From an uncultured Flavobacteriaceae bacterium (GTDB lineage Bacteria; Bacteroidota; Bacteroidia; Flavobacteriales; Flavobacteriaceae): a DNA stretch of 32,879 bases. The stretch covers positions 1 to 32,879 of the forward strand of contig CAKMZM010000016.1 in NCBI GenBank assembly GCA_929200365.1, given 5' to 3'. Every line of letters begins with the position of its first letter. The stretch's first letter is position 1. Both the position numbers and the translations under genes were made by a program. The notes under the pieces are model-generated. The model worked only from the letters and a program-made list of their open reading frames with translations, was not told the origin of the DNA and ran no database searches. Below, in pieces: positions 20,554-29,219 of the stretch.

Positions 20554-20714
20554 ATACCAAATGAATTATAAAATGCGATATAATAGGAGCAGCTGCTTTC
20601 TTTTCTTATAAAGCTGTAAAACTCTTGCCTAGCAATAGATACAGAAGTTTTTATAATAAAATAAGAGAAGAGATGAACACGTATATTTATTGTGTTTTAT
20701 AGTTGATTTGGTAT
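20554..20714. repeat. ~161-bp inverted-repeat element (MITE/REP-like or structured RNA candidate)
   Basis: 27-nt terminal arms 20554-20580 (ataccaaatgaattataaaatgcgata) and 20688-20714 (tattgtgttttatagttgatttggtat) are complementary with mainly G.T differences. A nested arm pair lies at 20598-20609/20661-20672. Confidence 0.6.
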
Positions 20715-20946
20715 TGGTGATTTTACCCATCAAACTACAAAAAAGCCATTTTCTTTTTTTGACATATACCTTATATTAAAATTCAAAAAAGGAAAAATCC
20801 CAATTACTTTTGCGTTGGTTTTTATTATGATCAATTGTTAATTTGTGTTAGGTGTATAAACAAACTATAGCTCTAAACGATTTTTTAATCGTATAATTCG
20901 TTTTTGATAATTTGAAATATATAAGAAAACTCTTTAACAGATAAAC

Positions 20947-21711
20947 TTAATCACATTTCCAGCTGAAATCTGATATTTCATACTTTGTGTTCCCTTTAAA
21001 ATTATAATGCCACCATTCTGTTCTTATGGTCTTAAACCCGTATTTCTGCATAGTCTCTTTTAATAGTTTGCGATGCCCAAGTACAGTCGGCGAAAGAGAA
21101 CGATAAGAATGATGTGCTTCTTTTCCAAAATGATCAAATTTTGTACCCATATCAACATGTCCTCCTCCTGATCTAACTAAAGAGATATCAACTGCTGCTC
21201 CTCTATTATGAATTGATCCCCCCTTGGGGTCAGCTACATAACCTGGATTAGGAAAAATCTTCCACATTTTTTTCTGCACACTGTATGGACGATAACAGTC
21301 AAAGAATTTTATTCTATATCCCTGCGTAAGTAACTCATTATTTGCTTTTATCAATGCTTCTGCCACCTCTTTTCTAACAAAACATTTGGCACAAGAATAC
21401 ACTTTTTCTTTTAAAAAATTATTAGAGGTAGCATATTTCATATCCAAAATAAATTCATTAGACATACTTTCTATATTCACAAAATCTTTATCATCTGAAG
21501 TGACTTCTATACTCGATCCACCGATAAGCATTACTATCGAGTCTTTTTTTCTGAGCATACTCTGTTCAACTTTTTCTCCCCGTAACTGTAGTGTTTTAGA
21601 TTTCTCTATAAGTGCAATTGTCTGAGCTGTCGGCTCATAACCTATTTTTGCTTCACTACAGGAAAAAAAGAGTACATAAAAAATCAATAAAATTAATTTT
21701 CCCTTAATCAT
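20947..21711 (-). CDS. D-Ala-D-Ala dipeptidase (VanX/DdpX-like, M15D) lipoprotein
   Basis: Lipobox LFFSCSE; FDCYRPYSVQKKMW; zinc/catalytic motifs SIHNRGAAVD and EWWHYNF. Confidence 0.9.
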   Translation of the reverse strand: MIKGKLILLIFYVLFFSCSEAKIGYEPTAQTIALIEKSKTLQLRGEKVEQSMLRKKDSIVMLIGGSSIEVTSDDKDFVNIESMSNEFILDMKYATSNNFLKEKVYSCAKCFVRKEVAEALIKANNELLTQGYRIKFFDCYRPYSVQKKMWKIFPNPGYVADPKGGSIHNRGAAVDISLVRSGGGHVDMGTKFDHFGKEAHHSYRSLSPTVLGHRKLLKETMQKYGFKTIRTEWWHYNFKGNTKYEISDFSWKCD

Positions 21712-21905
21712 ATCCTTTTTATTTTATTCCATTTACAACACGAATTAAGTACGTTTTTAGATTTCAATTTCCTATCAAAATCAAGTTTATTATCACACTT
21801 GAGTTCTTTAAATATAATTAATAGTTCTATTCTAAGTATTTTCCTACTTCTATAGAATAGAAATATTCTTTTACATTTTTCATAAAAATAACAAGAATTC
21901 ATCTG

Positions 21906-22460
21906 TTATTTAAAGATTTTATCTACTCTTCCGCAAACAAGCATTTTATCTCCATAATATGGGTTTCTAATTTCTTTAGAATCTGATAACCAATACCCTC
22001 CTTCTCCATTAAATGCCATAGGACAAAACTGCTTATACACTTTACCCGATATGATTTTGGTATTACTTATTCGTTTCTCTACTTCACTACTTAATGCAAC
22101 AAAAAAATCGCGTTGTTTTTTAATATCTTTAGTTAGCGAAATAAGTTTTGATATTGCTTTAAGCTGAACATTCTCTTCTGAATCTTCTATAATAGCTTCT
22201 AATTTTTTTGTTTCTGTTTGTACTATAACACTTTCTGAATTTACCAAAGCTACTTTTATAGAAAGATATAAACTATATATTTCTTGAATCTTCATATCAG
22301 AAAACCTGACTTCTGATCTAAAATTTGCCTTATTATTATCAATAATTTCATTTATGTTTTCATCTACTGTAACCAATTCGGGTTTTTTATTTTTATTACA
22401 GGATAGGCTTGACAGAATCATAAATGCTATTATTATAAAAAATCTCTCTGTTGTTTTCAA
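21906..22460 (-). CDS. Small lipoprotein with DUF3347-like C-terminal region
   Basis: 184 aa; lipobox LSSLSC; C-terminal QFCPMAFNGEGGYWLSDSKEIRNPYYGDKMLVCG resembles the DUF3347 signature. Confidence 0.7.
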   Translation of the reverse strand: MKTTERFFIIIAFMILSSLSCNKNKKPELVTVDENINEIIDNNKANFRSEVRFSDMKIQEIYSLYLSIKVALVNSESVIVQTETKKLEAIIEDSEENVQLKAISKLISLTKDIKKQRDFFVALSSEVEKRISNTKIISGKVYKQFCPMAFNGEGGYWLSDSKEIRNPYYGDKMLVCGRVDKIFK

Positions 22461-22783
22461 AAATACTATATATAAATTATATTAAAAATGAACCTGATTT
22501 CTTTATTATAAAAACGTCAAAAATACGCTATATATCATTAGTATCCGAACTTTTAGAGCTAAGATCACTTTGCTACATAGAAACAAGAATCAAAATATGT
22601 TGAGGATTAGATAGCAAAATAAGTACTTCTGTATGGTAATCAGAAAGGTGAAGATATAAATTGCAGAAGTTACACTTTCTAAATATTTATTAATCTAGTT
22701 GCATAGTACAACCCAATATTCTTGAGGTCTAATTAATAGTTTGATGATATAGTTTTGAATCCAGAAGAATACTTATATCGAAC

Positions 22784-22837
22784 TCGTCTCAACTTTTTGT
22801 TTTTAACCTAAAATGTGTTGAGATTTGACCAGACGAG
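22784..22837. repeat. Inverted repeat in non-coding region, possible fossil mobile element
   Basis: CTCGTC(22784-22789)/GACGAG(22832-22837) and TCTCAAC(22788-22794)/GTTGAGA(22817-22823), with an 8-nt asymmetric bulge. Confidence 0.45.
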
Positions 22838-23114
22838 GCACTTTTTGAAAGTTATAGCAGAGCTACAAGTAACAAAATATGGGCATATTTTCAATCGTTT
22901 TTTAGGAAATAGAAAAAATTCAAGATGAGTTCATCATCTATTACAAAAAACTAACTTCAAATAGTAAAGCTATAAATTTGATGACTTCTATACACAAAAC
23001 AATCCTCACTACATATTTCTTTTTTTAAACAGTATTTTTAACAAAACAATATCACTCTAAACAAGAAATTTTTAGATATTTTTTAGATATTTTTGCCAGA
23101 AAAACTATACTATA

Positions 23115-23570
23115 ATGCTTTTTGAAGATTTAAAACCTCAGGTAATTCATATACTCAAAGATAATGATAAGCCTGTTACAGACAGATTATATTTGATTTG
23201 TAAACTATTTAAAGACAACATAGATTATTATGATTGGGTTGGCTTTTATTTTAAAAACGAAGATAAAGAAGAATTGAAACTGCACACATACGTTGGTGAA
23301 AAGACAGATCATGTTATTATTCCCTTTGGAAAAGGAATTTGCGGTCAGGTAGCTGTTTCTAATGAAAATTTTGTAGTTCCCGATGTACAAGCACAGGACA
23401 ATTATATTGCTTGCAGTCTTACTGTAAAATCAGAAATAGTGATTCCTTTGTTTAAAAACGGAGAAAATATTGGTCAGATTGACATCGACTCTGAGGTCTC
23501 AGATCCATTTACAGAAAAAGACGAAAGGTTTCTAGAATTTGTAAATCAAGAAGTTGCTAAAATCCTTTAA
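23115..23570 (+). CDS. GAF domain protein (free methionine-(R)-sulfoxide reductase-like)
   Basis: 151 aa; YDWVGFYF, IPFGKGICGQVA and IACSLTVKSEIVIPL match the fRMsr/GAF family layout. Confidence 0.85.
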   Translation: MLFEDLKPQVIHILKDNDKPVTDRLYLICKLFKDNIDYYDWVGFYFKNEDKEELKLHTYVGEKTDHVIIPFGKGICGQVAVSNENFVVPDVQAQDNYIACSLTVKSEIVIPLFKNGENIGQIDIDSEVSDPFTEKDERFLEFVNQEVAKIL

Positions 23571-23612
23571 TTATTGTTCCTTCGTTGGTACAAACATTAA
23601 ATCATTTTATAT

Positions 23613-24629
23613 ATGAAAATCTTAGTCACAGGGGGATTGGGTTTTATTGGTTCTCACACCGTTGTAGAGTTACAAAACAAAGGGTATGAAGTTGTTATTA
23701 TTGACAACTGTTCAAACTCATCACCTGATGTGATTAAAGGGATTCGTAACATCACAGGAAAAGACCTTATTTTTGAAAAATTTGACCTTAGAGAAAAAGA
23801 TAAAATTAAGGAGTTTTTTAAACGTCATAATGATATTGAGGGTGTTATTCATTTTGCAGCATCAAAAGCTGTAGGTGAAAGTGTAGAAAAACCTTTGTTA
23901 TACTATGAGAATAATGTATCAACTCTGGTTTATATCCTACAACAATTAGCCGATAAAACATCAGCTAGTTTTATTTTTAGTTCTTCTTGTACTGTATATG
24001 GGCAAGCAGATGAGTTACCAATCACAGAAGATGCTCCTGTTAAAGTAGCAGAATCGCCTTATGGAAACACAAAACAGATTGGAGAAGAAATCATAAGAGA
24101 TACCTGCAAAGTATATCCCGCCATAAAAGCTATCGCTCTACGTTATTTTAATCCTATTGGAGCGCATCCTTCGGCAGAAATTGGAGAGCTTCCTATTGGA
24201 GTTCCTCAAAACTTGATCCCTTTTATTACGCAAACAGCAATAGGATTAAGAGAACAATTATCGGTATTTGGAGATGACTACCCTACAACAGACGGAACCT
24301 GTATTAGGGATTACATTCATGTGGTAGATCTTGCTAAAGCTCATGTAGTGGCATTACAGCGATTACTGGAAGGTAAAAACACATCTAACTATGAAGTATT
24401 TAATGTGGGTACAGGAACAGGAAGTTCTGTTCTTGAAGTGATACAATCCTTTGAAAAAGTATCAGACCAAAAATTAAACTATAAAATTGCAGAAAAAAGA
24501 GAAGGTGATATCACAGCAGCCTATGCCGATACTACTAAAGCAAATAATGAATTAGGATGGAGTGCAAAAAGTAGTTTGGATGACTCTCTTAGTTCTGCCT
24601 GGAAATGGGAACAAAAGATTAGAAGCTAG
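23613..24629 (+). CDS. galE: UDP-glucose 4-epimerase
   Basis: 338 aa; VTGGLGFIGSHTVVEL, SSSCTVYGQ, ESPYGNTK, LRYFNPIGAHPSAEIGE, TRDYIHVVDLA-like block (CIRDYIHVVDLAKAH). Confidence 0.96.
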   Translation: MKILVTGGLGFIGSHTVVELQNKGYEVVIIDNCSNSSPDVIKGIRNITGKDLIFEKFDLREKDKIKEFFKRHNDIEGVIHFAASKAVGESVEKPLLYYENNVSTLVYILQQLADKTSASFIFSSSCTVYGQADELPITEDAPVKVAESPYGNTKQIGEEIIRDTCKVYPAIKAIALRYFNPIGAHPSAEIGELPIGVPQNLIPFITQTAIGLREQLSVFGDDYPTTDGTCIRDYIHVVDLAKAHVVALQRLLEGKNTSNYEVFNVGTGTGSSVLEVIQSFEKVSDQKLNYKIAEKREGDITAAYADTTKANNELGWSAKSSLDDSLSSAWKWEQKIRS

Positions 24630-24652
24630 AAATAAAAAATCAGAACTGGTAT

Positions 24653-24694
24653 ATAAAAAAAACCTGAAGAGTTTATTTCTTCAGGTTTTTTTAT
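24653..24694. terminator. Bidirectional intrinsic terminator between galE and ppiD
   Basis: aaaaaaaacctgaaga-gtttattt-cttcaggttttttta between convergent genes. Confidence 0.88.
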
Positions 24695-24714
24695 TTTTTA
24701 TATTTATTAATCTT

Positions 24715-26841
24715 CTAGTAAAATTTAGATCTTTTATCTTCTATTTCTGCTGCCTCTTTAAGTGCTTCAAAAACTTTAGCATTAACAGCTCCTTCTTGAT
24801 TTTTAGAAGCTTGTGATGCATAACTCATATATGTATCTAAACCATTAGCTGGAGTTTTTTTAGTTACTTCTATAACATATACTCCATTACTTCCAATGAT
24901 AGGGTTAGATATTTTTCCAGATTCTATAGCAAAGGCTGTTCCCACCACTTTTGGTTCGGTTCCTGCCCCGCTTATAGTTGGTGTTTTCATAGATAGTGCA
25001 GAGGCTGTTTTTACCGTTTGCCCTTGATTTTGAGCAATGGCGTCAAGTGTATTACCAGAAATTTTATTTTTTAATTTTTCTGCCTTCTTTTTATTGACTA
25101 AAATTGGTTTTATGGTTGAGCTTGCATCTTCCACTTTCAATAATCCCTCATCTTCTTTTTCGGTTAATTGAACTACTGCATAACCTTCAGGAATATCAAA
25201 ACGTTTTACTTCACCTATTTTAGAATCCTCATTAAAAGCCCATTGTACAATTGCTCTTCTAGCTCCTAACCCAGGGATGTTTTCGTCTAATTCCTTGATT
25301 TTATTTACTGGTCGTACCTCTAATTTATTTTCTTTAGAAACTTCCTCAAAGCTTTTATCTTTTGTTGAAATCTGAAATTTTGTTGTTTCAACAAAAATAG
25401 CATTAGTTGTTTTTTCACTTGGCTCAACTTTTTGAGCTATTGTAGCTAATTTTATTACTTTTTGTTTATTTTTTTGGTCTTCAATACTTATAATATGATA
25501 TCCAAATTGTGTTTCTACAATCCCCTGATCACCGATTTTGTTTTCAAAACAATATTCATCAAAGGCTGGAACCATTCTGCCAGGAGAGAAATATCCAAGA
25601 TCACCTCCTTTATCTTTATTAGAATTATCAGCAGAGAATTGGGTAGCCAGAGCAGAAAATTTTGTTTTATCTGCTTGGGTTACTGCAATAATACTATCTG
25701 CTAAGGTTTTTGCTTCTTCTTTGGTTCGTTTTATATCACCCGCAGTGCTTAATCCAGCCCAAGAAACCAAAATATGGCTTGCTTTAACAGAGTCTGGCAT
25801 TTGCTTTTGCGCAACTACTTTTGAAATTTTAATATAATCCCTATCTTCATACGGTCCAAACACATCTCCTATATCAAGATTATAAAGAGTATCTGCTACT
25901 GTAACTGGTAAATCCTTTTTGAATTTAAAAACATCGTCAAATTTTATAGCAGAATTTTGATTTACAAATTCTTCTGCATTCTTTACATCAATGTTTCTAA
26001 ATCCTAAAATCGAGTCATTTGTTTTGGTTGTTTCATTAAATTCTACATTATCATCTAATAGCTTAGTAACTTTAGCTTCAATTTCATTTATATCCTCTTG
26101 GCTTGCTTTTTCATTAAATAATACATACTGTATACTTCTTGAAGCTTCTGCTTTATATTGGTTTGCATGTGCATCAATATACGCCTTGATCTCTGCATCA
26201 GTTACTTTAACTTCTGTATCCTCAATACTAGAAAATGGTAGCTGTACATATTTGATATCTACATTATCGTTTTCCATTTTATAGGAGAGTTCTCCTTCTT
26301 TTAATGTAGCTCCTACACCAGCTTTAACCATATTAAGATAGGTTTGCTCTCTAGCTCCTTTACTTACAGAAATTTCAAAATCTAACCATTGTTGGTATGC
26401 TTGTGGTGAGGTTTCTTTTACATTAGCAACATACTCTTGCATTTTGGCTTTATCATAAACTCCTGCTTCATTCAGAAAAGTAGGGTTACTTGCTAATGAT
26501 TCTTCTAATAATCGATTTACCTGATCTTCTCCTACTCTAATATTTAGCTCTTCAAGTTGCTCTTCAAAAACTGCTTCTCGTAGTTCTTGATTCCATACAT
26601 AATTTACTGCTTGAATATTTGATGTTCCTCCACCAAAATTTCTTGATGCCAATTCAACTTTTCTAGCAAAGTCAGTTCGATCAATATCTTTTCCGTTTAT
26701 TGTTGCAATCGTATTTTCAGCTTTCTGAGAAATGGCTCCTCCATTACGGATCAAATCTGCTAACACAAAAGAAAAAAGTGCTAATGCAATGATTACAATT
26801 AGAAAGACCGAACGCTGTCTGATTTTATTTAAAACTGCCAT
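24715..26841 (-). CDS. ppiD: Peptidylprolyl isomerase (PpiD-like, SurA_N plus parvulin domain)
   Basis: 708 aa; N-terminal TM (MAVLNKIRQRSVFLIVIIALALFSFVLADL); parvulin block VKASHILVSW...GGDLGYFSPGRMVPAF...VETQFGYHIISI. Confidence 0.92.
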   Translation of the reverse strand: MAVLNKIRQRSVFLIVIIALALFSFVLADLIRNGGAISQKAENTIATINGKDIDRTDFARKVELASRNFGGGTSNIQAVNYVWNQELREAVFEEQLEELNIRVGEDQVNRLLEESLASNPTFLNEAGVYDKAKMQEYVANVKETSPQAYQQWLDFEISVSKGAREQTYLNMVKAGVGATLKEGELSYKMENDNVDIKYVQLPFSSIEDTEVKVTDAEIKAYIDAHANQYKAEASRSIQYVLFNEKASQEDINEIEAKVTKLLDDNVEFNETTKTNDSILGFRNIDVKNAEEFVNQNSAIKFDDVFKFKKDLPVTVADTLYNLDIGDVFGPYEDRDYIKISKVVAQKQMPDSVKASHILVSWAGLSTAGDIKRTKEEAKTLADSIIAVTQADKTKFSALATQFSADNSNKDKGGDLGYFSPGRMVPAFDEYCFENKIGDQGIVETQFGYHIISIEDQKNKQKVIKLATIAQKVEPSEKTTNAIFVETTKFQISTKDKSFEEVSKENKLEVRPVNKIKELDENIPGLGARRAIVQWAFNEDSKIGEVKRFDIPEGYAVVQLTEKEDEGLLKVEDASSTIKPILVNKKKAEKLKNKISGNTLDAIAQNQGQTVKTASALSMKTPTISGAGTEPKVVGTAFAIESGKISNPIIGSNGVYVIEVTKKTPANGLDTYMSYASQASKNQEGAVNAKVFEALKEAAEIEDKRSKFY

Positions 26842-27182
26842 GGTGTATTATAATTTATTCAAAATATAGTGGGCGAAAATACCATTTTATTGTAATAATA
26901 CCAATTAAAAAACTGAAAGTCTTATGAAGTTTTAGCTCTTTTGGTTTTCACTATAGAATAGTCCGGTTTTTACATACTTTAATTACTGAATACGCTTGGC
27001 AATTATAATCTCTTAAAAGCATGCTTAAACTCTTTGCTTCCTGAAAACCATTATTTTATGGTTCTATACTTTCAGTTTACATTGTACTTAAACATGTTTT
27101 AATGAAAAATGTTCTTTTTTATTAAAAATTTCTTTTTAATTGCTCTGTAGTGATAATTCTATGCAAAGAACTCATCGTGATA

Positions 27183-28451
27183 TTAATCTTCTGGTATCAC
27201 ATTTAATTCTACAATCTCGATTTTGGTATTAGATGTTTCTATAATTTTAATTTTGAAACCTTCTATTTTCACCTCATCTCCTTGCTGAGGAATTTCTTCA
27301 GTATGATTTACAATCATTCCTCCCAGTGTTTCATAATTTTCATCTTCGGGAAGGTCTAATTTATAAGATTCGTTGATATGATCTACTTCTATTCTTGCAG
27401 AAAACCGATATTCATTTTCTGACAATTGTTCTTCGATGAGTTCTACAGAATCGTGTTCATCTTCAATTTCGCCAAAAAGTTCTTCTACAATATCTTCTAC
27501 AGTAATAATGCCACTGGTACCTCCATACTCATCGATTACTACAGCTATACTTTTATGTTTTTTAGTCAAAAGGTTTAATACATCTTTAACAAACATTGTT
27601 TCTGGAACAAAAACCACTGGAAGAAGAATTGCTCTTAGCGATTTAGGTTTTTTAAATAACTCAAAAGAGTGTACATATCCAATAATATCATCTACAGTAT
27701 TATTGTAAACAATTATTTTTGACAAGCCTGTATCTGTAAACAGAGTACTTACTTCTTCAATTGATTGTGATTTTTCGACCCCTACTATCTCTGTCCTAGG
27801 AATCATTACCTCTCTTGATTTTACGTCTGAAAAGTCTAGAGCATTCTGAAAAATCTGAATTTCACTATCGATCTCGTCATGTTCCTCAATAGTTTCCATT
27901 TGCTCATTTATATAATCTCCCAATTCTGTTTTACTAAAAGCAAGTTGAACTTGATCTCCATCTGTTTTCAAAAACTTTTTTAAGACAAAATCAGAAACCC
28001 AAATTATAAATGACGAAATAGGAGAAAATATAACATAAAAAACATATGCTGGGAATGAAAACGCTTTTAGTAGTGTATTGGCATAGATTTGAAAAAATAC
28101 TTTGGGTAAAAACTCTGCTGTAATTAGAATTACTAGAGTCGAAATAGCTGTTTGCAATAATAATGTAATGCTACCAGCTATTTGAGAAAAATATCCCGCT
28201 ATAATTTCCATTAATATTTCTCCCATATAAAATCCATATATGACCAATGCTACATTATTACCAACAAGCATTGTCGCTATAAATTTGGAAGGTTTTTTTG
28301 TTAACTGGGTTAGGATATTTGAGATAAAGCCGCCTTGTTTTTTCTCGATCTCTATATGTATTTTATTAGAAGAAACATAGGCAATTTCCATTCCTGAAAA
28401 AAAAGCTGAAAGAATAAGGGAAAGGATAATAACAATGATATGTAATTCCAT
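27183..28451 (-). CDS. CNNM/CBS domain protein (hemolysin-C/CorC family)
   Basis: 422 aa; N-terminal CNNM TM domain (LSAFFSGMEIAYVSSNK); CBS pair (VMIPRTEIVGVE, AVVIDEYGGTSGIITVEDIVEELFGEIEDE); C-terminal CorC_HlyC domain. Confidence 0.93.
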   Translation of the reverse strand: MELHIIVIILSLILSAFFSGMEIAYVSSNKIHIEIEKKQGGFISNILTQLTKKPSKFIATMLVGNNVALVIYGFYMGEILMEIIAGYFSQIAGSITLLLQTAISTLVILITAEFLPKVFFQIYANTLLKAFSFPAYVFYVIFSPISSFIIWVSDFVLKKFLKTDGDQVQLAFSKTELGDYINEQMETIEEHDEIDSEIQIFQNALDFSDVKSREVMIPRTEIVGVEKSQSIEEVSTLFTDTGLSKIIVYNNTVDDIIGYVHSFELFKKPKSLRAILLPVVFVPETMFVKDVLNLLTKKHKSIAVVIDEYGGTSGIITVEDIVEELFGEIEDEHDSVELIEEQLSENEYRFSARIEVDHINESYKLDLPEDENYETLGGMIVNHTEEIPQQGDEVKIEGFKIKIIETSNTKIEIVELNVIPED

Positions 28452-28454
28452 GAA

Positions 28455-28649
28455 TTAGTCTTTGTTATTAGCTTCGAATCGTTTTCTAAAGTTTCTTTTA
28501 AAGAAAAACATAAAGATTGCGGCAATAGCAAAAATCATATAAAGGATACTTCTTTCACCTTCTTGCCTCCACTCTACGTATGCTTCATAAATAAAAAAAA
28601 ACATTATCGCCAAATAAGCGTATTCAAAAAATCTAAATACTTTCATCAT
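28455..28649 (-). CDS. Small membrane protein of unknown function
   Basis: 64 aa; two hydrophobic segments; tightly spaced between lptC and the CNNM gene on the same strand. Confidence 0.7.
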   Translation of the reverse strand: MMKVFRFFEYAYLAIMFFFIYEAYVEWRQEGERSILYMIFAIAAIFMFFFKRNFRKRFEANNKD

Positions 28650-28658
28650 AGTGTTGGA

Positions 28659-29219
28659 TTACTCATCTATAAACATTATTCCATCATTTATTCTTGAATT
28701 CAAGATAGTAAAATCTTGATTAGCATCAAAGCCATCTGCTTCATTAATTGTTCCATCTGGCAAATAACTTTTATAGGATTGATCTGTAAATATCCAATTA
28801 ATATTTTGATCCCAATATAATTGTTTAGCTCGTAAATGAGTACTGTCTGCCGTTTGTATATCTACATTGCCTCTCATATCAATTAAGCCTGTTTTTTGGT
28901 AAGAAATTGCATAATCTGAAGTTATTACACTTACTTTTCCTTCTTTATCAATAATGTCTAATACGATACCTTCTGGAAATTCGTGGTACACAAAAGATTT
29001 GTTTGAATAATCCAATACTTTTGATGTTTTAAGTATTGCTGTAAGTCTTCCTGAATCTGTATATTTAAGGTTGATCTCATAGGCCTCTGCGATGGGAGCA
29101 TCTTCCAGAATTAAATATTTCTGGTCATTTTTTTTTGTTGATTGGCATGAAAAAAACATTGTCACAACGAATGCTGTGACAATGTTTACTAATAATATAT
29201 ATACTTTTTTATACTGCAT
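28659..29219 (-). CDS. lptC: LPS export ABC transporter periplasmic protein LptC
   Basis: 186 aa; lipobox FFSCQS; YEINLKYTDSGRLTAILKT, GIVLDIIDKEGKVSVITSDYAISYQKTGLIDMRGNVDIQTADSTHLRAKQLYWDQ typical of LptC/OstA-like folds. Confidence 0.9.
   Translation of the reverse strand: MQYKKVYILLVNIVTAFVVTMFFSCQSTKKNDQKYLILEDAPIAEAYEINLKYTDSGRLTAILKTSKVLDYSNKSFVYHEFPEGIVLDIIDKEGKVSVITSDYAISYQKTGLIDMRGNVDIQTADSTHLRAKQLYWDQNINWIFTDQSYKSYLPDGTINEADGFDANQDFTILNSRINDGIMFIDE

Noticed and set aside
21708-21902. 64-aa minus-strand ORF just upstream of the VanX-like gene (4-nt overlap)
   Set aside because: Lys/Ile/Asn-rich translation of an AT-rich leader; no recognisable motif or signal. Cannot exclude a leader peptide, but support is too weak.
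24562-24816. 84-aa plus-strand ORF overlapping the galE 3' end and the terminator
   Set aside because: Reads through a strong terminator hairpin and into antisense ppiD; low-complexity Phe/Leu.
26905-26960. Possible second copy of an ataccaa...ttggt inverted repeat in the ppiD-CNNM gap
   Set aside because: Only about 5-6 nt of each arm match before gaps are needed; not distinguishable from chance in AT-rich DNA.
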